The notes: generated by a model not told the origin, from the sequence alone. DNA of 64,000 nucleotides from Amycolatopsis sp. (GCF_025464955.1 NZ_JAODNM010000161.1:1-64000), one strand, 5' to 3'; positions 33,585 through 43,432 are shown, numbered from the stretch's first letter. Translations and numbers: made by a program.

Positions 33585-34049
33585 TCACTCGGACGGCTGA
33601 CCTCGGCGGCGGGCGAAGAAGTCTTCCAGGAGGGCCGCGCACTCGTCGGCGAGTATCCCGCCGATGACCTCGGGCCGGTGGTTGAGCCGCCGGTCGCGGA
33701 CGACGTCCCACAACGAACCGACGGCCCCGGTTTTCGGCTCCCACGCACCGAACACGACCCGTGCGACGCGGGCGAGTACCAGTGCGCCGGCGCACATCGT
33801 GCAGGGCTCGACCGTCACCGCGAGGGTGCAGCCGTCGAGGCGCCAGCCGTCCCCGTAGACGCGGGCGGCGGCCCTCAGCGCGAGTACCTCGGCGTGCGCT
33901 GTCGGGTCGCTGAGTTCGACCCGCGCGTTGCGGGCGCGCGCGAGCTCGGTTCCGTCCGGAGCGAAGACGACGGCGCCGATGGGCACGTCGGCACCGGCCG
34001 TCCCGGCGGCCTCGATGGCCGCCCGGACCGCGCCGGTGTCGCTGGGCAA
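33585..34049 (-). CDS. tadA: tRNA-specific adenosine deaminase TadA
   Basis: 154 residues. The zinc site is His52-Ala-Glu54 (TAHAEVLALRAA) and Cys83/Cys86 (EPCTMCAGAL), and the family FGAWEPKTGAVGSLW follows. It converts A34 of tRNA-Arg(ACG) to inosine. A TTG at 34049, three bases after the stop of its partner gene, gives the standard N-terminus; longer readings overlap the partner. Confidence 0.92.
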   Translation of the reverse strand: MPSDTGAVRAAIEAAGTAGADVPIGAVVFAPDGTELARARNARVELSDPTAHAEVLALRAAARVYGDGWRLDGCTLAVTVEPCTMCAGALVLARVARVVFGAWEPKTGAVGSLWDVVRDRRLNHRPEVIGGILADECAALLEDFFARRRGQPSE

Positions 34050-34051
34050 AC

Positions 34052-34534
34052 TCAGATCTCGTCCAGTAGCGCGCCGAACTCGTCGGCGAACCCGCAGCGC
34101 TGCGCGATCATCTGCAGCTGCTCGTCGGGGTAGAGGTCGACCTCGCCGACGATCACCTCGAGCTCGGCGCCCGGCAAGCCGAGGTCGGCCAGGATCTCGA
34201 GGTCGCCCTCCGGCCACACCGACTCGTCGTCGGACACCGGGGGCTCGACACGCAGCAGGTCGAGTACGTCCGCGGCGATGTCGTAGTCGAGCGCCGCCGC
34301 CGCGTCCGACAGCAGTAACGACGGCCCTCGGGGGCTCGGCCGGACGATCACGAAGAACTCGTCGTCCACCGCCAGCAGCCCGAACGAAGCACCTGTCGAC
34401 CGCAACTTGCCGAGTTCCGAGATCGCGGCGTCGAGTTCGGACAGCGCCCCGGAACCCAGGTCACTGCACCGCCATCGGCCGTCTTCACGAACCACGGCCA
34501 CCGCGAACCCCGTGATGGGCTCCTCCACCGCCAT
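34052..34534 (-). CDS. tRNA adenosine deaminase-associated protein
   Basis: 160 residues matching the actinobacterial protein family that always precedes tadA (TIGR03941-like). It is acidic, with GFAVAVVREDGRWRC at the start and DEFGALLDEI at the end. Its biochemical role is unknown; strict linkage to tadA suggests it helps that enzyme. It is divergent from the M20 gene across 132 bp. Confidence 0.88.
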   Translation of the reverse strand: MAVEEPITGFAVAVVREDGRWRCSDLGSGALSELDAAISELGKLRSTGASFGLLAVDDEFFVIVRPSPRGPSLLLSDAAAALDYDIAADVLDLLRVEPPVSDDESVWPEGDLEILADLGLPGAELEVIVGEVDLYPDEQLQMIAQRCGFADEFGALLDEI

Positions 34535-34666
34535 GCGCACACCGTATTCCCGTCGCCCGAACAGCGCACGGACGGTGCACGTGAAGGGACCCGAAAGGGG
34601 TTGGCGACGCGCCAGCGTCTCCGGTGAGGGTGGTGGTGGGCGACGGGCGGGTGACACTATCGAGGC

Positions 34667-35902
34667 ATGAGTGGACCCACTGACCTGCCGACCCTGCCCG
34701 ACGCGCGCTTCGCCGGACTGCTCGACGAGGCCAAGGCCCTGCAGGCCGAAACCGTCGCCCTGCGGCGCGAACTGCACCAGCATCCGGAGCAGGGGCTGGC
34801 GCTCCCGCGCACCCAGCAGGCGATTGTCGACGCGCTGGCCGAGCTGCCGCTGGAGATCACCCTCGGCAAGGCGACGACGTCGGTCACCGCGGTTCTGCGC
34901 GGCAGCCGCCCCGGCCCGGCGGTCCTGCTGCGCGGCGACATGGACGCGCTGCCGCTGCAGGAGGACACCGGATTGGAGTTCGCCTCCGACTCCGGCGGGA
35001 CGATGCACGCCTGCGGGCACGACACCCACGTCGCGATGCTCGCGTCGGCGGCGAAGCTGCTGGCGGCCCACGCGGACGAGCTGTCCGGGTCCGTCGTCTT
35101 CATGTTCCAGCCCGGTGAAGAGGGCCACCACGGCGCGCGGCACATGATCCACGAAGGCGTGCTGGACGCCGCGGGTACGCGCGTCGAGCGGGCGTTCGGG
35201 TTGCACATCACCGCCAACGCCCCGGCCGGCGCGATCCGGTGCCGTCCCGGTTCGATCATGGCTTCGGCGGACAGCTTCTTCGTGCGGGTGACCGGTAAGG
35301 GCGGCCACGGCTCGGCGCCGCACCAGGCGATCGACCCGGTGCCTGCCGCCGCGGCGATGGTCGGCGCGCTGCAGACGATGATCACGCGCCGGGTGAGCGT
35401 GTTCGAGCCCGCGGTCGTTTCGGTCACCAAGATCACCGCGGGCACGACCACGAACATCATCCCGGAGACCGCCGAGCTCGAAGGCACCATCCGCGCCCTC
35501 TCCGAGCCCACGCGGGAGCTGGTCCGCGACGAACTGCTCAAGGTGTGCGAAGCGATCGGCGAGGCACACGGCTGCCGGGTGATGGCCGACGTCAAGCCCG
35601 GTTACCCGGTGACCGTCAACGACGACGCCGTCGCGGAGCACGTCCTGACCCTGGCGGCCGAGGTTCTCGGCGAGGCCTACGTCGACCCGATGCCCAATCC
35701 CGTGATGGGCGCCGAGGACTTTTCCTATGTGCTGCAACGGGTCGCCGGGGCGTTCGCGTTCCTCGGCGGCTGCCCGCCCGAGCTCGATCCCGAAGACGCG
35801 CCGCCGAACCACTCGAACCGCGTGCTCTTCGACGAGGACGCGATGGCCCACGGCGTGGCGCTGCACGCGGCGTTCGCACTCGACGCCCTGCGCGGCGATT
35901 GA
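34667..35902 (+). CDS. M20-family amidohydrolase
   Basis: 411 residues. Metal-site motifs are visible: RGDMDALPLQE, HACGHDTHVAM, PGEEGHHGARHMI with the catalytic Glu pair, and a final His in APPNHSN. A lid domain with GKGGHGSAPH follows. Relatives hydrolyse N-acyl amino acids, hippurate or indole-acetyl conjugates. It precedes tyrA by 58 bp in the same direction. Confidence 0.9.
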   Translation: MSGPTDLPTLPDARFAGLLDEAKALQAETVALRRELHQHPEQGLALPRTQQAIVDALAELPLEITLGKATTSVTAVLRGSRPGPAVLLRGDMDALPLQEDTGLEFASDSGGTMHACGHDTHVAMLASAAKLLAAHADELSGSVVFMFQPGEEGHHGARHMIHEGVLDAAGTRVERAFGLHITANAPAGAIRCRPGSIMASADSFFVRVTGKGGHGSAPHQAIDPVPAAAAMVGALQTMITRRVSVFEPAVVSVTKITAGTTTNIIPETAELEGTIRALSEPTRELVRDELLKVCEAIGEAHGCRVMADVKPGYPVTVNDDAVAEHVLTLAAEVLGEAYVDPMPNPVMGAEDFSYVLQRVAGAFAFLGGCPPELDPEDAPPNHSNRVLFDEDAMAHGVALHAAFALDALRGD

Positions 35903-35960
35903 CGAAAATCCGACCGGCCCGTCTCGGGTGAGACCTTGCGCACCCTGGCAGGATCAGGGG

Positions 35961-36929
35961 GTGCGAGACGTATGCGTGATCGGGCTCGGATTAATCGGCG
36001 GGTCGCTGCTGCGCGCGGCTGCCTCGGCTGGCCGGACGGCGTGGGGCGCCACGACGTCCGAAGTGGACGCCGACGCCGCGAGCAGGACGGGCTTCGACGT
36101 CGTCACCGATGTCGACACCGCGTTGCGGCGGGCGGCCGACGCGGACGCGCTGGTGGTGCTGGCGGTGCCGCTGACCGCCGTGAACGAGGTGCTCACACGG
36201 GTTGCGGAGCACGCCCCGCACTGCCTGCTGACCGACGTCGCGAGCGTCAAAGGCACCATGCTGGCGGCCGTCCGGCGGCTCGTGCCGTGGAGCAGGTACG
36301 TCGGCGGTCACCCGATGTCGGGCACCGCGGAGTCCGGCTGGACGGCCGGCAGCCCTGAGCTGTTCCGCGGCGTGGCGTGGGTGGCCTGCGTCGAGGAGGA
36401 CACGGACCTGACCGTCTGGGCCGACGTCGCGCAGCTGGCGCTGGACGTCGGCGCTCACGTCGTCCCGCTGTCGGCGATGGCCCACGACGAGACGGTCGCG
36501 CGTATCTCGCACCTGCCGCACCTGCTGGCGGCGGTGCTCGCCGCGGTGGGCGCGCAGGGCGGCCCGCTCGCGATGTCGCTCGCGGCGGGTTCGTACACCG
36601 ACGGCACGCGTGTCGCCGGGACTCGCCCGGAGCTCGTGCGCGCGATGACCGAGGGCAATCGTGCGGCGTTGCTGCCGGTGCTGGACGACGCGCTCGGCAG
36701 GCTCGGCGCGACCCGCGGCTCGCTCGCGTCCACCGGCGGGCTGGCGGCCACCATCAACGCCGGGCACGAGGGTGCGCAAGCGCTTGCGTCCAGCCGTGAG
36801 GCACACCGCGCGGAGGTCCAGGTCAGCCTGACCGCGCCCGACGCGCGAAGCGGCCTGACGGCGTTGGGCGAGCGAGGCGGGCGCATCACCGCCCTCGCCG
36901 GCGACACCGCCACCGGCGAGGTCAACTAA
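35961..36929 (+). CDS. tyrA: Prephenate dehydrogenase
   Basis: 322 residues from a GTG at 35961. The NAD-binding VIGLGLIGGSLL opens the protein, and the prephenate dehydrogenase motifs LTDVASVKGTM, GGHPMSGTAESGW and HDETVARISHLPHLLA follow. It oxidatively decarboxylates prephenate to 4-hydroxyphenylpyruvate in tyrosine synthesis. Close linkage of tyrA and the tadA pair is a common actinobacterial order. Confidence 0.93.
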   Translation: MRDVCVIGLGLIGGSLLRAAASAGRTAWGATTSEVDADAASRTGFDVVTDVDTALRRAADADALVVLAVPLTAVNEVLTRVAEHAPHCLLTDVASVKGTMLAAVRRLVPWSRYVGGHPMSGTAESGWTAGSPELFRGVAWVACVEEDTDLTVWADVAQLALDVGAHVVPLSAMAHDETVARISHLPHLLAAVLAAVGAQGGPLAMSLAAGSYTDGTRVAGTRPELVRAMTEGNRAALLPVLDDALGRLGATRGSLASTGGLAATINAGHEGAQALASSREAHRAEVQVSLTAPDARSGLTALGERGGRITALAGDTATGEVN

Positions 36930-36930
36930 C

Positions 36931-36995
36931 CGCAACTCGACGGCGACTTGCGATCGTTGCGGATGGCAACCATCGCAACTCGACGGCGAGTTGCG
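36931..36995. repeat. Doublet of the 22-bp palindrome, 43-bp period
   Basis: Copies at 36931-36952 (one mismatch in the right arm) and 36974-36995 (perfect) with the 21-bp spacer ATCGTT ... AACCAT. It fills the space between convergent tyrA and the next gene, where a bidirectional terminator would be expected. Confidence 0.88.
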
Positions 36996-36997
36996 GT

Positions 36998-37240
36998 TCA
37001 GGGGGCAGGGGGCGGGGTCGGCGGGGTGTCCGGGTTGGTGTTGGGGTCAGTGCCGGGCTTGTCGTCGAACTTGCCGAGGAAGCTCTTGGCCTTGGCCTTC
37101 GCGCCGTCGATCTGCTCGTCGTGGCCGGAGAGCTTGGACTTCGCGAAGTCGCCGGCCTTGTCGAGTCCCTGCTCGATCTTGTCGCCGTGCTCCTTGAGCG
37201 CTTCGGTGGCCTTGTTCTTTAGTTCATCAAAATTGATACC
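36998..37240 (-). CDS. MT0933/Rv0909-like antitoxin-family protein
   Basis: 80 residues from the ATG at 37240 (a longer start at 37252 exists). The helical family core reads INFDELKNKATEALKEHG then KAGDFAKSKLSGHDEQID, with a Pro/Thr-rich tail. In Mycobacterium the relative Rv0909 is the antitoxin of the SRPBCC-like toxin Rv0910. No toxin gene is adjacent; an SRPBCC gene lies 2.2 kb away on the other strand. Confidence 0.75.
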   Translation of the reverse strand, partial: GINFDELKNKATEALKEHGDKIEQGLDKAGDFAKSKLSGHDEQIDGAKAKAKSFLGKFDDKPGTDPNTNPDTPPTPPPAP

Positions 37241-37267
37241 CATAGGTCCCATTGAACGGCATTTCGG

Positions 37268-39247
37268 TCATGCCTGCCTACGGCGTGGTTGGAACCAGCG
37301 GACCGGCTTCGGCGAGGGGTGATCGCTGAGGTCCGGGCCGTGCACCGCCTCGAACGCGGCGGTGACCTGGTCGGCCACCCCGGAAAGCTGGTCGGTCTCG
37401 GGCAGCGGGGTCTCCACCGGGAGCCGCTGCTCACGCACTGCCACTGCCAACTCTGCCAACGCGGTCGTGACGAGCTCGACGTCGGCTGGCGCGGGTGTCG
37501 GCGCCCCGAGTTCGACGGTGACGGCGACCTCGGTGACGGCGTCGGCGACGCGCTCCAGCCCGGCGATCACCGGCCACCACGCGATGGCCTGCCGTCCGTT
37601 CGCCGACGGCTCGACGACGACCTGCTGGAACGCCGTCCGCAGATCCGCCAGCGCACGGTAGGCCTTGCGGCGTGCCCTCGACCGCTCCAGCCGGACCTCC
37701 GCCGTGCTTGTCTCCGCCGGTGTCAACGCGCTCGTGACGTATCCGCCGACGACGTCCAGCCCGGCCGCGAGCCTGCCGCCGACCTGCGGGCGCCTGCTGC
37801 CCGGCCAGAGCAGGTAGCCGAAGATCAGCACGATCGCGCAGCCGATCACGGTGTCGACGAGCCTGGCGAGCACGACCGACCAGTTCCCGTTGCTGGCCAG
37901 GTCCATCTGCAGGATGATCAACGGCGTGACGAACCCGCTCTGGATGGCGTAGTTGCGAACCTTGCCAACGGCCAGCCCGCCGGCGAGCACCCCGATCAGC
38001 ACCACGAGCACCCAGCCGTGCGTCCCGATGCCCAGCACCACCGCGCCGATGCCGACCCCGACGACCGTGCCGATCCCGCGCAGCACGGCGCGGCCGAACA
38101 CTGAGCCGAAGTCCGGTTTGAGCACGATCCCGACGGTCAGGGTGATCCAGTAGCTCCGTTCCAGCGGCACCACCATGCCGAACAGCTCGGCGAGGACCAC
38201 GCACAACGTCAGCCGGCCGGCCGCGAACCACGTCAACGGCCCGGAGGCCAGCGACGACACCCAGCCCTTCAACCGCCGGTAGAGCGGCTCGGGCCGGCGT
38301 CGTTCCCGGTCGTCACCCTTGCTGATCTTGGCCAGCCCGCGGTAAAGCGCGGCGATCACCGGCCGCCCGTCGACGTCGGAAGGCGGCTTCGGCGCGAGCG
38401 GCAGCGGATGGTGAGCCAGCACCGCCGTCGACGCGGCGACGAGGTAGTCGACGACCTCGGCGGGCGCGCGGACGCCGGAGTTCACCGTCGCGACGCCCGC
38501 TTCGACCGCCGGTGTCGTCGCGGACAGCAGGTTGAGCAGCTCCCGGTAGGCGTCGTCACGGCCCGAAAGCCACGACCTCGCGGTCAGAAGCCGGTCGTAT
38601 GCGGTGCTCATCGCGGTGGTCAGCCGGTGCCGCGCGACCCTCGAAACCGGCTCGTCAGGCGCGGACAGCATGGCCGCCAACTCGACGTAGACATGGGCGA
38701 CGGCGGTGCGCTCCGGACTGGTCGCGCGGACCGTCCAGGTCACCAGCGCGACGAGCACACTCCACACCCCGCCCACGACGAAACAGCCCAGCAGCAGCTC
38801 GATCCGCGGCGCGCCGACCGCGTGCTGGCCGGTCCCGAGCACACAGAAGACGAACATCTGCAGGCTGGCAACGGAAGCGTTGCTGCCGGCCGCGCTGATC
38901 AGCGCGGACACCGCCGCGACGAGCGACACGGCTACGAGCGAAACGAGCGGCTGGGCGCCGACCAGCAGGCCGATCAGGTACCCGATCGCCGCCGCCGCCG
39001 ACGCCCCTCCCAGACGACGAGCGCGGTAGCGGTACGGGCCAGGCGACTCCGACAGCACAGCCGGGAGCGCGCCGGTCGAGATCAACGCGCCGACGGAGAT
39101 GTCCCCGAGTGCGTAGGCGAGGGCGAGCGGCACGGCCAACGCGACGACCGCGCGGGCCACCATGTTCCACGGCACGGGCGCCTGCTTGCTGCGGAGGAGC
39201 TGGACCAGCCAGTGCGGGGCGGCCAGGTCGGGGCGCGTGGTGCTCAC
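37268..39247 (-). CDS. FUSC-family inner-membrane protein
   Basis: About 659 residues with two blocks of six helices (about 25-185 and 350-510), each followed by a cytoplasmic helical domain, the FUSC/aromatic-acid-exporter layout. The second block has SYWITLTVGIVLKPDFGSVF and RGIGTVVGVGIGAVV. Related proteins export aromatic carboxylic acids. A GTG at 39247 is chosen; GGAGG sits very close to it, and an upstream start at 39283 is possible. Confidence 0.82.
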   Translation of the reverse strand: MSTTRPDLAAPHWLVQLLRSKQAPVPWNMVARAVVALAVPLALAYALGDISVGALISTGALPAVLSESPGPYRYRARRLGGASAAAAIGYLIGLLVGAQPLVSLVAVSLVAAVSALISAAGSNASVASLQMFVFCVLGTGQHAVGAPRIELLLGCFVVGGVWSVLVALVTWTVRATSPERTAVAHVYVELAAMLSAPDEPVSRVARHRLTTAMSTAYDRLLTARSWLSGRDDAYRELLNLLSATTPAVEAGVATVNSGVRAPAEVVDYLVAASTAVLAHHPLPLAPKPPSDVDGRPVIAALYRGLAKISKGDDRERRRPEPLYRRLKGWVSSLASGPLTWFAAGRLTLCVVLAELFGMVVPLERSYWITLTVGIVLKPDFGSVFGRAVLRGIGTVVGVGIGAVVLGIGTHGWVLVVLIGVLAGGLAVGKVRNYAIQSGFVTPLIILQMDLASNGNWSVVLARLVDTVIGCAIVLIFGYLLWPGSRRPQVGGRLAAGLDVVGGYVTSALTPAETSTAEVRLERSRARRKAYRALADLRTAFQQVVVEPSANGRQAIAWWPVIAGLERVADAVTEVAVTVELGAPTPAPADVELVTTALAELAVAVREQRLPVETPLPETDQLSGVADQVTAAFEAVHGPDLSDHPSPKPVRWFQPRRRQA

Positions 39248-39421
39248 GCCTCCATCTTGACGGCCACCAGTGGCCGCGGCCAAACCGGACGCGAACGTTT
39301 GCCCTGGTCGCGGGCGCCACCGCCGCTCTGCGTGTGCGCAGGAACACCGACCGAGCCGAACACTGTCCGGTAGGGTTCGCGGCGAAGTTAATTATCCCCA
39401 TGTCAACAAGGGCGGGGCGAC

Positions 39422-39874
39422 ATGCCGGCTAGGACGTTTTCGTTCGAGATCAACCGGGTCAGCAGCGCGTCCGCGGCGACGCTGTTCCGGCTCGAGACAG
39501 ACGGCGGCCGGTGGTCGGACTGGGCGAAGCCGCTCATCGTCCAGTCGAGCTGGGAACGCCAAGGGGATCCAGCGCCGGGCGGGGTCGGGGCGATCCGCAA
39601 GTTGGGCATGTGGCCGGTGTTCGTCCGCGAGAAGACCCTCGAATACGAGCTGGATCGGCGGCACGTCTACACGCTCATCGGACCGCCGAACCCGGCCAAG
39701 GACTACACCGCCGAGCTGCTGCTCACCCCGAACGCGGCCGGTGGCACGGACCTTCGCTGGAGCGGTTCGTTCACCGAGGCGATGCCCGGGACGGGTCCGG
39801 CGACGCTCGCCGCGTTGCGCGGCGCGCTTCAGCTGATCTCGAAACTGCTCATCAAGGCCGCCGAGCGCGCATGA
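39422..39874 (+). CDS. SRPBCC-family (START-like) protein
   Basis: 150 residues of the polyketide-cyclase/SRPBCC fold: N-terminal SSASAATLFRLETDGGRWSDW, middle YELDRRHVYTLIG, and a long C-terminal helix (LRGALQLISKLLIKAAER). Such proteins bind hydrophobic ligands; some act as toxins next to Rv0909-like antitoxins. An ATG follows AGGGCGGGGCGAC. Confidence 0.8.
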   Translation: MPARTFSFEINRVSSASAATLFRLETDGGRWSDWAKPLIVQSSWERQGDPAPGGVGAIRKLGMWPVFVREKTLEYELDRRHVYTLIGPPNPAKDYTAELLLTPNAAGGTDLRWSGSFTEAMPGTGPATLAALRGALQLISKLLIKAAERA

Positions 39875-39993
39875 TCATCAGTGGGATCGAACACAATCAG
39901 TAAGAGCTGACAACGCTTTCCCCCTTTAGCGCGTCCTCCTTTCGGGGTCGATGACCCCGGAGACCTTGCATCGCAAGGGAAAGGGGACTCGGG

Positions 39994-40788
39994 GTGACCA
40001 ACAAAACACGGTCGGGGGCTCGATGGCGAGCGCTGGCCGCGATGGGCGTGGCAGCGTTGGCGTTGACGGCATGCTCGTCACCAGGATCGACGACTTCGCC
40101 GACACCGAGTCCGGACCAGCCCAACCCCGCGGCCGGCGCCCCAGCCGTGCCGGTCGCCTCGGGGCCGTACCCGTACGGCCAGATCCAGCAGAAGGCCGCG
40201 CCGATCGCGAACGGCGAGGTCCCGGTGGTCCGGCGGATCACCACCGACAAGCCGTACGTCTTCATCACCATGGACGACGGCGCGATCCCGCAACCGGAAG
40301 CGCCCCAGCTGATCAAGGACTCCGGCGGGCATCCCGTGCTGTTCCTGAACCAGAAGTACGTGCACGGGCACGAGGCCTACTTCAAGTCGATCCTGGACTC
40401 CACCGGCGCCGTGCTCGGCGACCACACGGTCGACCACCCGAACCTCAAGGGCAAGCCGTACGAGTTCCAGAAGAAGGAAATCTGCGACGACGCCGACGAC
40501 CTGCAGAAGGGACTCGGCCAGCGCCCGACGCTGTTCCGCCCGCCCTTCGGCAACTACGACTCGAACACGCTGAAGGCGGCTGCCGCGTGCGGCATGCGCG
40601 CCTCGGTGCTGTGGTCGGCCGCGGTCAACGACGGCGTCGTCCAGTTCCAGGTCGGCAACAAGCTGCGGCCCGGTGACATCGTGCTGATGCATTTCCGCAA
40701 GACGTTCGTCGAGGACTACAACGCCTTCCTCGCGGAAGCCAAGAAAGACGGCCTCACCCCCGTCCCCCTCGCCGACTTCCTGGGGTAA
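39994..40788 (+). CDS. Polysaccharide deacetylase-like lipoprotein
   Basis: 264 residues from a GTG with lipobox LALTAC. The NodB-like fold shows ITMDDG near residue 92 in place of TFDDG, GDHTVDHPNL as the His-rich metal motif, RPPFGNYDSNTL and the final MHF in VLMHFRKTF. The second Asp and both His are kept, so metal-dependent deacetylase activity on wall glycans is plausible. The 119-bp leader has two small hairpins (GGGGTC-GAT-GACCCC and CTTGC-ATC-GCAAG). Confidence 0.82.
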   Translation: MTNKTRSGARWRALAAMGVAALALTACSSPGSTTSPTPSPDQPNPAAGAPAVPVASGPYPYGQIQQKAAPIANGEVPVVRRITTDKPYVFITMDDGAIPQPEAPQLIKDSGGHPVLFLNQKYVHGHEAYFKSILDSTGAVLGDHTVDHPNLKGKPYEFQKKEICDDADDLQKGLGQRPTLFRPPFGNYDSNTLKAAAACGMRASVLWSAAVNDGVVQFQVGNKLRPGDIVLMHFRKTFVEDYNAFLAEAKKDGLTPVPLADFLG

Positions 40789-40790
40789 GA

Positions 40791-43382
40791 CTAACCCGCA
40801 CCGAGGCAGAGGAAGGGGCGCCGCAGGGGGTCGACGGCGATGGCCTCGGCGAGGGCGACGGCGGTGGGCGTGCCGGCCGCCAGTAGCCCGTGCAGGTCCG
40901 CCATCGCGGCCGCGGCGGCCATGTCGCCGACCCGCGCGACGGCGCCGATGACCGTCCGTGACCCGCTCGCCAGCAACGTCCCGGCGAAGCCGAGTGCCTC
41001 TTCACCGGGCCGGATATGGCTCATCGCCAGCTCGCACGAAGCCAGCACGACCTGCTCCGGCGGCTCGGTCAGCCGCGCGGTTTCGTGGGCGTACAACGGG
41101 CCGTCGACCAGTTCCAGCCGGGAGAACAACGCGTTCGCCGGTTCGTGCGCGCCGTGCGCGACCAGGTGCGCGGTGCCGGCGCCGTCGAGGGCGGCGAGCA
41201 CGGCGGCGCTAGTTGCGCGGGTGCCGTCGATCAGGATCGCGTGCGGGTACACCGACCGCAGCTTCCGGACCTCACCGATGGCGCCCGGCACCCCGGGCCC
41301 GCCCGCGAGCAGCACGGTCTCGTTGTGTGGCCGGACCGACGCCGACACCCACGCCGTCGCCGAAGGCGCGATCGAGAGCGGCTTGCCGCGCAGTCCCGGC
41401 AACACGCCCCACGGCAGCGCGTACAGCGGACCGATCGGCACGATGACCAGCTCGCGATCGCCGATGAGCTCCAGCAGCGGCTCGACGATCAGCTTGTTCA
41501 GCGTGTCGGCACGCCGGTGCGCGGATCCGGTGACGGCCTCCACGAGCGGCGCGGGCAACTGGTCCGGCGCCAGTGCGTCGAGGTCGGCGTGGAGTTGCTT
41601 CGCCGCCTCCACGATCTCGGCGAGCGGACCCAGTTTGACCCGCCGGAACTTCCCGTCCCGCACCACGACCGCCGCCAGTGCGACGCCGTCGGTGACCAGG
41701 CTGACCAACACCCTCTCGCCCAGCTCGGCGGCGACCTCGGCCGGCGCGCAGACCGGCCGCGGGCGCCCCCATCGGCTGGTGTACCAACCAAGACGGCTCA
41801 CTTCGCCCTGCAGCCAGGTGTACCGCAGCTCCAACGCGCCGACGGGCTTCCCGGCGAGGCGGCTCTGCTGGATCGATCGCTGGACGTGCCGCATCTCGGT
41901 GATGTGCTTGGCCAGCACCGGATCTTCGATGATCGGCAGCGGCTCGTAGCGGTAGACCTGTGCCCGGGTGCGTTCCAGCCAGGCGAACAGCCGTCGCGCG
42001 CCGGCCTGCGTGTGCGCGCCGTCGAACACCAGCCCCAGCGCGAGCAGGCCGAGCGCCTGCCCGTGCACCGCCGTGCCGCACACCAGGTCCAGGCCGCCCA
42101 TCCGGTCGCGGACGTGCCCGAGCTCGGTGAACCCGGCTCTGGCCTGCGCCAGCGCCACGCGACGACGTCCGGTGGCGAGCGCGACCTCAGCCCGGCACAA
42201 CCGCAGCAGCATCCGGTGGTCGATCGGCATCGTCGGCCGGGGCTTCGGCACCAGCGCGAGCAGTCGTTCGGCCTCCTCGACCTCGCCTCGCCGCAGCCGG
42301 ACACGCACCGCAAGCAGGCACGCTGCAGCGGCCTCATCCCGGAGTCCGAGCGCGCCCAGCCGCTCGGCCAGTTCGGTGAGCTGGACCGGTAGCCGCGCGG
42401 GCGGCCGACGTTTCGGCTCGTCGAGCGCGCCCATCGCGTCGGCACGCAGCGCGGTGAGCGCGGCGATCTCCGCGAAGCGGGTATTGCCTCGCCGGATGAA
42501 CCGGAGCCGACCGGCGATGGCGAACTTCCTGGCCAGGCGGTAGTCGCCTTCGAGGATCGCGGCGGCCGCCCGGACGACCTCCGCCTCGGCGATGTCCTGC
42601 CCGGAGCCGTTCGAGCGGAGTACGGGCAACGCCTCGTCCATGTGGCGGCCGGCCTCTTCGCCCAGGCCTGCCGAAAGCAACGCTCTGGCCTGGTTCATCC
42701 GGACTAGCGGCAGCGAGGTGGGACTCACCTCGGCGAACAACCGCGCGGACTCCTCGAAGTGGTTGAGCGCAGCCGGAACGTCGCCGACAAGCTGGGCCTG
42801 TTCACCGAGGTTGAGCCTCAGTTTCGCTTCGAGCCGCCGGTGGCCGTGTTCGACGGCCAGCCGCAGTCCCCACTTCAGATCGGCCAGCGCGGCTTCGGGG
42901 TTGTTCATCAGGATGTGGACGTAACTGCGGTTGAGCACGTTCTTGGTCAGTACGAACTTGTCGTCGCTGACCTCCGCGTCCAGCATCGGCAGCAGGACGT
43001 CGAACAGCGCGATCGAGTCGGCTAGGTGCCCCCACCTGGCCAACACGAGCGCGCGTTGAAGCCCCGAGAGCAGCTGCAGGGACCGCCGGACCTCGCCTTC
43101 GGGAAGCAGTTGCCAGGTTTCCGCGGCGGTGTCGAGATGGGCGAGCGCGACCGACGACGTCGCGACCTCCGCTTCGGCCGAGCAGAGCGTGATCAGCGTC
43201 CGCGCGCGGATCTCGAGCCATTCGGGATCGTCGAACCCGCGGGTGCCGAGCCGGCGCAGCGCCAGCTTGAACAACCGCACGGCGGCCACCGGGCGATTGT
43301 CCGCCGACGCCGCCATGGCGCGCGAGTAGAGGTCGGTAGCGGCCTTGACGGCGCTACTGACTGACGATCGCGGCTCGGGCAC
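40791..43382 (-). CDS. TPR-CHAT protein (caspase-like peptidase domain)
   Basis: About 863 residues. The first 550 are helical TPR-like repeats. The C-terminal CHAT domain has the catalytic dyad His743 (HLVAHGAHEPANALFSRLEL) and Cys783 (VVLASCELAMSH). CHAT proteins are clan CD proteases used in conflict and cell-death systems, as in Craspase. The GTG at 43382 avoids overlap with the upstream gene; in-frame starts further up exist. It closes the operon sigma factor, beta-sandwich protein, CHAT. Confidence 0.85.
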   Translation of the reverse strand: MPEPRSSVSSAVKAATDLYSRAMAASADNRPVAAVRLFKLALRRLGTRGFDDPEWLEIRARTLITLCSAEAEVATSSVALAHLDTAAETWQLLPEGEVRRSLQLLSGLQRALVLARWGHLADSIALFDVLLPMLDAEVSDDKFVLTKNVLNRSYVHILMNNPEAALADLKWGLRLAVEHGHRRLEAKLRLNLGEQAQLVGDVPAALNHFEESARLFAEVSPTSLPLVRMNQARALLSAGLGEEAGRHMDEALPVLRSNGSGQDIAEAEVVRAAAAILEGDYRLARKFAIAGRLRFIRRGNTRFAEIAALTALRADAMGALDEPKRRPPARLPVQLTELAERLGALGLRDEAAAACLLAVRVRLRRGEVEEAERLLALVPKPRPTMPIDHRMLLRLCRAEVALATGRRRVALAQARAGFTELGHVRDRMGGLDLVCGTAVHGQALGLLALGLVFDGAHTQAGARRLFAWLERTRAQVYRYEPLPIIEDPVLAKHITEMRHVQRSIQQSRLAGKPVGALELRYTWLQGEVSRLGWYTSRWGRPRPVCAPAEVAAELGERVLVSLVTDGVALAAVVVRDGKFRRVKLGPLAEIVEAAKQLHADLDALAPDQLPAPLVEAVTGSAHRRADTLNKLIVEPLLELIGDRELVIVPIGPLYALPWGVLPGLRGKPLSIAPSATAWVSASVRPHNETVLLAGGPGVPGAIGEVRKLRSVYPHAILIDGTRATSAAVLAALDGAGTAHLVAHGAHEPANALFSRLELVDGPLYAHETARLTEPPEQVVLASCELAMSHIRPGEEALGFAGTLLASGSRTVIGAVARVGDMAAAAAMADLHGLLAAGTPTAVALAEAIAVDPLRRPFLCLGAG

Positions 43383-43432
43383 TGACCTATGGGAGCACAC
43401 GACGCACCCGGTCGGTAGCAGCCGTCCGGGGC

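Noticed and set aside
34052..35866. A 604-codon minus-strand gene covering the M20 gene
   Set aside because: Only its last 160 codons are the real tadA-associated protein, with its own ATG and ribosome site; the rest is antisense to the M20 enzyme.
39875..39993. A c-di-AMP riboswitch before the deacetylase-like lipoprotein
   Set aside because: Only two small hairpins are visible; the conserved ydaO-type core segments are not recognisable.
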